Assembly (NCBI GenBank): GCA_002964805.2
Contig: PUDQ02000080.1
Coordinates: forward strand, 186,001-250,000
Length of the DNA: 64,000 bases
Reading direction: 5' to 3'
DNA from: Trametes villosa
Taxonomy: Eukaryota; Basidiomycota; Agaricomycetes; Polyporales; Polyporaceae
Positions 58,201-64,000 of this stretch are shown here, in pieces. The notes below the pieces were generated by a model. The model was not told the origin of the DNA and searched no databases. It saw nothing but the letters and a program-made list of their open reading frames with translations. A program made the position numbers and the translations under genes. How positions within the stretch are numbered: position 1 is the stretch's first letter; each line of letters begins with the position of its first letter.

Positions 58201-58910
58201 CAAGGCTGCGCGCTGACGGATATGGCACAGCAAGTACGGCACACTGGCTGTACCGCTGGGACGCCCTCGCTGCAGTCATGTGGATGCCGCGCTGCGCCAC
58301 CCATGCTGCATGACGAGATTTGCGGGGTTATCATATCACGACGGGCGGCGGCCTGGATCCTAGCAGCATACGTAGTGAGCGGGCGGCGCTTGGGCAGGTT
58401 GGTCACCAGGCGTGAAAGGCTTGCTCACTAGATTTGAGTTGGACGCAATGACCCGAGCTCGTGGCTGGCCTGACTCCTCAACCGCATCGTCGGAGCGGGG
58501 ATGCTTAGAGGGTGCTTGAACGCGCTAGTCACTCAACTCCGCACAAGCTCCCAAGGTTCCGCGGACACGGGCAACGTAATGATAAGTCAACGAGGGCAAA
58601 CACGGGCGATATTACTGCCGGGCGGGTGGCGTAGGTATAGAAGCCGCAAAAGAAGGGGTACAACGAGCATGGGAAGAAACGGGAGAGGTCGAGGAAGCGA
58701 AGACGTGTAGCGCATCGCTGAAGCCGGGGGAGGTGGCGCATAAAGGTAAGGACGGCAAGAACGGCGAGAGTGGCGAACACACGAGATCCTACGCGCTCAA
58801 TGTCCGACTGCAGAGGTGCTGCGGGTAACGTTAGGGTGGATTCTCCACATCTTGACGTTCGTGTGCTGCTCGGCGAAAGAGAGTCAGATCGATCGGCACT
58901 CGGGTGAACA
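55241..58910. other. Long stretch without a supported gene; possible relics
   Basis: About 3.7 kb of moderate GC with many short frames. Two places read somewhat like protein: minus strand 57647-57540 (AEMILYAWYVLCQVADWKLM, membrane-like) and minus strand 57240-57010 (ARTALLSFLMMWGQKW). They may be pieces of a decayed membrane-protein gene. I found no terminal repeats, transposase or reverse-transcriptase motifs. Confidence 0.3.
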
Positions 58911-59713
58911 TCACGGAACCGGTACCTCGTCCCACGTTGCCTTGACGCTCGGCCTCTCCCACAGGTTCTGGTAATATTGCATGAAACGAGCGAACCTCGG
59001 CTCCCCGAGGACCTTCAGGAGCCTCTTGCCCTCTCCCATAGGGTACTTTCCGATTTCATACCCCGCGAGCCTCATGAAGCGAACAATCATCGGCGCCACG
59101 ACGACGTCGGCCATCGAGAACGGACCAACGGCAAAGCCGGAGGGCGCTAGGAGGGCCTGGAAGGCCTCCAAAGACGGGAGGATGGACTCGATGCGCTCCC
59201 CGCGGAAGAAGAAACCTCTGAAGGCGTGGTGCAGCGTGTCATGGGAGAGCGTGATGAAGAGACGAGCCCTGGCGAGAAGCTCAGGGTCTTTGGGGTGGAG
59301 GGCCGCGCCAGGGTGGAGATCGGCGAGGAACTCGATTAGGACGATAGATTCTGCGAGTTTCAGGGCGGCAGGGGACGGCTGATCAGGAGGGACGGGAGGT
59401 CCGCCGTACGTGAACGCAGGGACCTGTGTGAATCGAGGGCGCCCCAATCAGATCAAATTGGACTCTTTGTGGGCGCTGCTCTCACCGTGCCCGTGGGGTT
59501 GACCCTGGTGAACCACGCAGGCTTGCAACCTGGCCTCAGGTCGATTTCGACCGTCGCCGGCTCAACGTTCGTTTCGAGGAGTGCGATGTGAACGCGGTGG
59601 CAATATGGGGAATACTATCACCAATCCCGGTCATTCAGTATAGTACTCTCATAGCTCGAAGAGATGCTGCCTACCGGAGACGTGTAGAAGGTCAGCTGCT
59701 TATGCTGAGGCAT
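58911..59713 (-). CDS. Glutathione S-transferase, omega-like
   Basis: Cytosolic glutathione transferase, likely in thiol-transfer or detoxification chemistry. Exon 1 (from 59713) is MPQHKQLTFYTSP; a GTAGGC...GATAG intron leads to YSPYCHRVHIALLETN, an omega-like N-terminal thioredoxin-fold motif, then VEIDLRPGCKP, FTRVNPTG joined to VPAFTYGG (cis-Pro region), and ESIVLIEFLADLHPGAAL (glutathione-binding ES motif). The C-terminal helical domain includes DPELLARARLFITLSHDT, GPFSMADVVVAPMIVRFMRL (the conserved N-capping box with Asp) and PRFARFMQYYQNLWERPSVK. TGA at 58911-58913. About 245 residues, normal. In the active-site motif the first position is Ser (SPYC), with Cys four residues in. The start is the only ATG that opens into the thioredoxin fold with correct phase. 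Confidence 0.85.
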
Positions 59714-61082
59714 AGCGGACGGGGGCGGCATGGAAGTAAGGCTGGGCATGGCTGCAAGTGCTGGCGTCGCGGGAAGACGAAGTGACGCGGAGGAGTTGAG
59801 AGAGCCGGTTGGAGTTGCGCCATCTCGCCGAACGCCTCTTATGTTTTATACGTGTCACTCCAGCACGGGCGGCTCGGTCCCACCGCCAGTATCTGTCATA
59901 GAATCTGAATGAGGTCCGAATGAGCGGCGGCGCCTGCGCGCGGGCGCTGCTACGCCCACACAACACTCCGGACGAGTGGAAAGGGCAATTGACCTCATAG
60001 CTCCGCACCTTCTCGGACCCGGCCCACGGTGCGGACGGAGACAGCGCATTCCCTAAGCCGATGCTTGGCGCGAGTACGGGTCGAGTACCAAGGGCGGGTT
60101 TGACAGCGGCAGGGGGGGCGATGGCACGGATAAGGCTAAGCGCACGGGTACGAAGCCGCTGGAAGAACTCCGAGTTAGACACAATAGGTACGGGCGCCAG
60201 GAAGATAGTGGTAACTGACCGTATCGTGTAAGTGCGAACGGGGAAAGAAGCACTGGGCACCTGCTGATGAAGGCCGCGGTGTTACAACGCGTATATGGGC
60301 CGTAAACGATCAATGCGAAGGAATCGTCGCGGATGTGTCGGGATGCTGCGTGCAGTTCGCGGCTCCTGACCTGAAGACAATGCGTCAGCGTACCTCCGAT
60401 GCATCTTGCATCCTCTCAGGGTCAGGTCAGGGGAGGCACCAGCCGACGAGCGAGAGTTATCCCCATGCCGGAATGCTGTGTGCATAGGACAAAGCACGCC
60501 ATGTCAGGCCCTGCAACGCTCGCGCGCGCACCACAGGAGGCTAGTACAGGAATAGCCCATGCTACGATTGTGGCGATGGTCCTGGTTCCTGATCCCACCC
60601 CGGCCGGTGGGCAACGTCGAGTCGGATCCTAGCCTACAGCAGATTCAGTTCAGTCGAATAAGCTCAAGATTTCCACGGTGTGTAGCAGCACCCGGACATG
60701 TGGATGACGCACCGCGCAGAGACTCCCACAGCAAGCGCGTCGGGGGCGGCAACCGTCAGGCTGCCGGCATGCGCCATGCCAAATCCAGGCGCGCAGATAC
60801 CTTGTTGCGAGACTCTCGGGAGCGGAGAAATGCGGCGCCCATTGAATGCCCGAACCTGGATCACGCCCGGCCTTTTCCCATGTCGCCGTCAGGCGGAGTG
60901 AGCCTGGCCACCGCAGACAGCGGCGCGATGGTGTACTGCAGGATCAGAGGACGGCCACGATCGTTCAGACGGTACAAGGACCGAGCATCATGGATACACA
61001 ATACAGATAACATCAGAGCACGCGACGAGCAGACAGCAATTATACCAAGTGCGTTTGTGGTGTCCTGGGAATAGCAGCCCCT
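59714..61082. other. Intergenic, no supported gene
   Basis: A 186-codon minus-strand frame (60260-59700) overlaps the first exon of the glutathione transferase in another frame and lacks domains. The rest holds short frames only. Confidence 0.4.
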
Positions 61083-64000
61083 TCAGGGCATAGATTTGAT
61101 GCTGTTCAGTCTTACCACGAGGGGCAGCAAGGAGACGTTCTCGCTCGACGCGTAGAACTGGACACAGTCGAGGTGAACCTGGAAGGCGGGATCAGCATCA
61201 TGCCCCGGAGGAACATCCGGGCATTGTAGCTGACCTTGAACCTGGGCATCGACGTCCGTTAGGCGCTGAGTCTATGGGACGTATAGGAGGGACGTACCAA
61301 TGGTTGAAATTTGTTTCGAACTTGCCCAGAATGTCCCATCGCTTGGGCATAGAATGGTCGCCGTCCGGCGTGTCTGCGGCGGCTATAGCGCTGTTCGCGG
61401 ATTTAGTGAAAGACGCCGTGTAGAGCGCGAACGTCGAGCAGGTGACGATCAGCCGCGAGTACGCCTGCGTGAGCTGTCAATCAACATCCGCGAAGCTCGC
61501 AAGAATCCTGATCACGTACCCTGAGCAGCTTCGAACTAGTCAGCATGCACTCCTTGAGGCAGGTGTCCAGAAAATCCACATGGTCCCTCAGGAGCTGGTC
61601 GACCGTTTCGACCTTGCCGGCCTCAAGCTTACCCTCGAGCTTGCGCCAATTAGGCTCAAGAACCTCGAAGGTCGTGAACGCGAGGATTTGTTGCACGAAG
61701 GCCAGCATGCGCGCCCGCAGCAGGAAGACACGTTTCCGCCAGTTCTCAAACTCCGAATGCCAATCTTTATGCGCCGGTGGCGGAGCTTGCGGGGTCTGTC
61801 TACCGGCGTCAGGCCCGGTTCCGCGCGGTCGGGTGGGTCGCCGCCAAGCTGCGGTCTTGTGCTCAATCCACATGGAGGAGAGTGACTGTTCGACGTGCTT
61901 GAGGTGCAGGAGAAACCGGAAGATCAGCTGATACCGCAAGATCGTCTTGCGCGAGATGACCAGCGAGAGCGGGAACTTGACGTGGTAGTCCAAGGTCAGC
62001 GCGTCAATCGCTGCATAATGCCGTCAGTCCAACCGCCCATTGCGCTTGACCTGAGCGTGATGACTCACCCAGCATCTGTTTCTTATCATCCTTGTCCTTC
62101 TCCCGTTCCTTCTTCTGCGACTCGTGGGCATGGGCGTGGCCCTCAGCGGCGTCTCCCTCCTCTAGACCGCTCACGTTCACAACCGTTAGGAGCCACTCGT
62201 ACAGGCCGCTCCCGGCCATCGTGACCTTGACATCTTCCCGGAACATGGCGTCCTCGCCCTGAGCGTCCGTGTTCAACGCCAGGTCCAGGAGGCTCTGAAG
62301 TTTGACGAGTGACGCGGACTTCGCGGACTTGCGAAGCTCATTGTGCGAGAGGTCGAGAAGATGCGTGAGGAACGAGGATTGTGAAAGGAAGAAGTACCGC
62401 TTCAGGGAGCGCAGGCGGGGGATCAGCTGTTGATCTCGCAGGAGAAGCTGAAGCAGGGTCCGGTTCGCGTGGGTGTACGCGTCCTCGATGCACTTGTAGA
62501 ACCTGCCTGGGGCCTGAGCGGCGAGCGACACGGCCGACTGAAGACGTACGTACCTTTCGTCGTCCATGGACAAATCTTCGTCATCTTCTTGGCTTGGGTC
62601 TCGGCGAATCTCGATGCCGCACTCTCGTATGACATTGAGGTACTTGCCGGCGAGCAGAATCTTGTGCTTCCACCTCTCAAGCACTGCCGGAATGCATGCG
62701 CCTCCCGGCAGGCGGCCGCCGACCGATCGCGGTGGAGGCACGCCCATTTGGTGCTGCTTGGACGAGCCACCCGTCGTGGACCCGTCCCGTAGCTAGCCAC
62801 GGTCAGGATTAGCCACAGCGGACCCCAAAGCATTCCGCACTCACCGTATACCGGCGTTCCCAGTATTCATCCGTGTAGTCCATCTCCAGCGTCCCGCGAT
62901 TGATAAATTTGCTCTCCTTGACAAGGAGCTCCTCGTATGGGTCAACGAGCTTGCCCGTCCGGATCCACGCCTGGACCATCTCAACATACGGCTTCCCAGC
63001 ATCTCGGAGCAACGCGCCGTATAGCTCCCGAGCGGCTGGGTCCCCTGACATACTCTGCATCCGCTCGTGCAAGATAGCTAGTACCTCGCCGCCTTTGACC
63101 GCGATGCCACTCGCTCCACCGTTGACACCTAGGCCGGTCGTCTTGATCTCCGACAGGACGGCTTTGAGCGTCGCGCCCCCTAGGCCCAAAGCCTCGTTCC
63201 GCGCGTCTTCCTCCGCGTCCGATCCTTCGGAAGAGGACGATGAAAGTTCTGCCGTTGGATCGTCTGCGGTGGCCAGGTCGGTGATGAGGAGGTATAGGAG
63301 TGACAGGGTATGCAATGTTGGATGGACATAGAACCATAGCTTCTGCAGGGTGAACTGGGGCGAGCTGTTGAACGCGTGTTCCAGTTGGGATAGCAAGGTT
63401 TGATAGTCCTGTCGTCTCGTTCAGGAAATGTGTAAGGGATCCAAGTCTCATGAGATACGCACCTTGAGCATATCCCGCATCGAGGCGCACAACGCGTGGT
63501 TCACCAGCCCGAAGTCGATGTGGCTGCGAGACTCAATGAATGCGCTGATCGCAGTATAGTAGGTGGCCAATGGTAGTATCCGTTCGACCAAATCACGCAG
63601 CGAAGGGTCTCCACGCTAGATCAGCTAAACTCCTAGCGGCGAAGAGGGGTTGTGGCGCACCTAACGAAGGCGCCACCACGAACCTCAGCCCATTCAGCGG
63701 GTCTTCTTCGTCCGGAGAATAATCTGGGTGGTATGTAATGTGCGTTCCCTCGATACCCTGTCAAAAGCCGACGTGGTCAGCGATCGCTCTCCGTGAAGCT
63801 CTCAAACAGCCGTCTGGATCTTCGCGCCCTGAGCTTCAGGGCGAGCCAGGACACTCGGACTCCGTTGGCGTTCCCGCGACGGCGAAGCCCAACTCTTCCC
63901 CAGTGAACGCCGCAAAAGACAGCGCTCCGCGGACATGGGCGCGATGGTTGCGTGGCACGGCGCGGTCAGCTGAGTCACGTAAAGCAGAGGATCGTCGATT
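61083..64000 (-). CDS. Gamma-tubulin complex component 2 (GCP2/Spc97/Alp4), 5' end outside window
   Basis: Core subunit of the gamma-tubulin small complex at spindle pole bodies, required for microtubule nucleation. The gene enters from the right edge. Visible in protein order: FIESRSHIDFGLVNHALC, FNSSPQFTLQKLWFYVHPTL, GDPAARELYGALLRDAGKPY, ESKFINRGTLEMDYTDEYWE joined to RRYT, VLERWKHKILLAGKYLNVIR, LRSLKRYFFLSQSSFLTHLL, DYHVKFPLSLVISRKTILRY (strongly GCP2-like), RFLLHLKHVEQSLSSMWIEH, WRKRVFLLRARMLAFVQQIL, LRDHVDFLDTCLKECMLTSS, ILGKFETNFNHW and a tail ending VRLNSIKSMP. Grip1 and grip2 regions are both represented. TGA at 61083-61085. Many introns of 50-80 nt, some hard to place. An acidic Ser-rich loop (ELSSSSSEGSDAEEDA) sits inside the N-terminal half. 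Confidence 0.88.

Noticed and set aside
59700..60260. 186-codon minus-strand frame upstream of the glutathione transferase
   Set aside because: It overlaps the transferase's first exon in a different frame and shows no family resemblance; likely chance.

Overview
The window looks like nuclear DNA of a basidiomycete mushroom, most likely an agaricomycete close to Polyporales (an inference from protein style, not a database match). Genes sit on both strands, carry many 43-65 nt GT...AG introns with CTNAC-like branch sites, and favour G/C at third codon positions. I see no bacterial operons, rRNA, convincing tRNA, CRISPR array or intact transposon. Most gene models had to be spliced by hand: outer ends are better supported than each internal junction.

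Left third (1-24 kb). An unidentified small gene (328-1190) is followed by an HSL-type alpha/beta hydrolase (minus strand), two tandem secreted serine carboxypeptidase (S10) paralogs, a C2H2 zinc-finger protein (minus), and a divergent pair of ER-associated degradation genes: a UBX2/FAF2-like protein (minus) and a CUE1-like protein (plus), sharing a 314 bp promoter. Then come a secreted Leu/Ala/Gly-rich protein with an internal repeat (minus) and a Bem46/ABHD13-type hydrolase (plus).

Middle (24-50 kb). Prenylcysteine oxidase (minus) is divergent from a small NOPCHAP1-like (DUF4598) protein, which converges on a secreted sedolisin (tripeptidyl peptidase, S53). Next come two copies, about 99% identical in protein, of a ferric reductase/NADPH-oxidase-type flavocytochrome (35342-37469 and 46302-48433, both minus), 11 kb apart, each with duplicated flanks. 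They bracket about 8 kb of GC-rich DNA holding one gene of a loosely recognised agaricomycete family (40729-41377) and, at 42.6-45.2 kb, a run of strong splice signals joining open exons into proteins I cannot identify.

Right part (50-64 kb). A GH128 beta-1,3-glucanase (plus), a Cdc4-type myosin light chain (minus), a multi-pass membrane protein (minus), an omega-like glutathione transferase (minus), and the 3' part of gamma-tubulin complex component 2 (minus), which runs off the right edge.

Themes: secreted digestion and wall remodelling (S10 pair, sedolisin, GH128), metal reduction (duplicated reductase), ERAD (UBX plus CUE) and housekeeping cytoskeleton genes. The most unusual parts are the recent reductase duplication, with a 530 bp tract of perfect identity inside otherwise diverged copies, and the intron-dense unidentified module between them.
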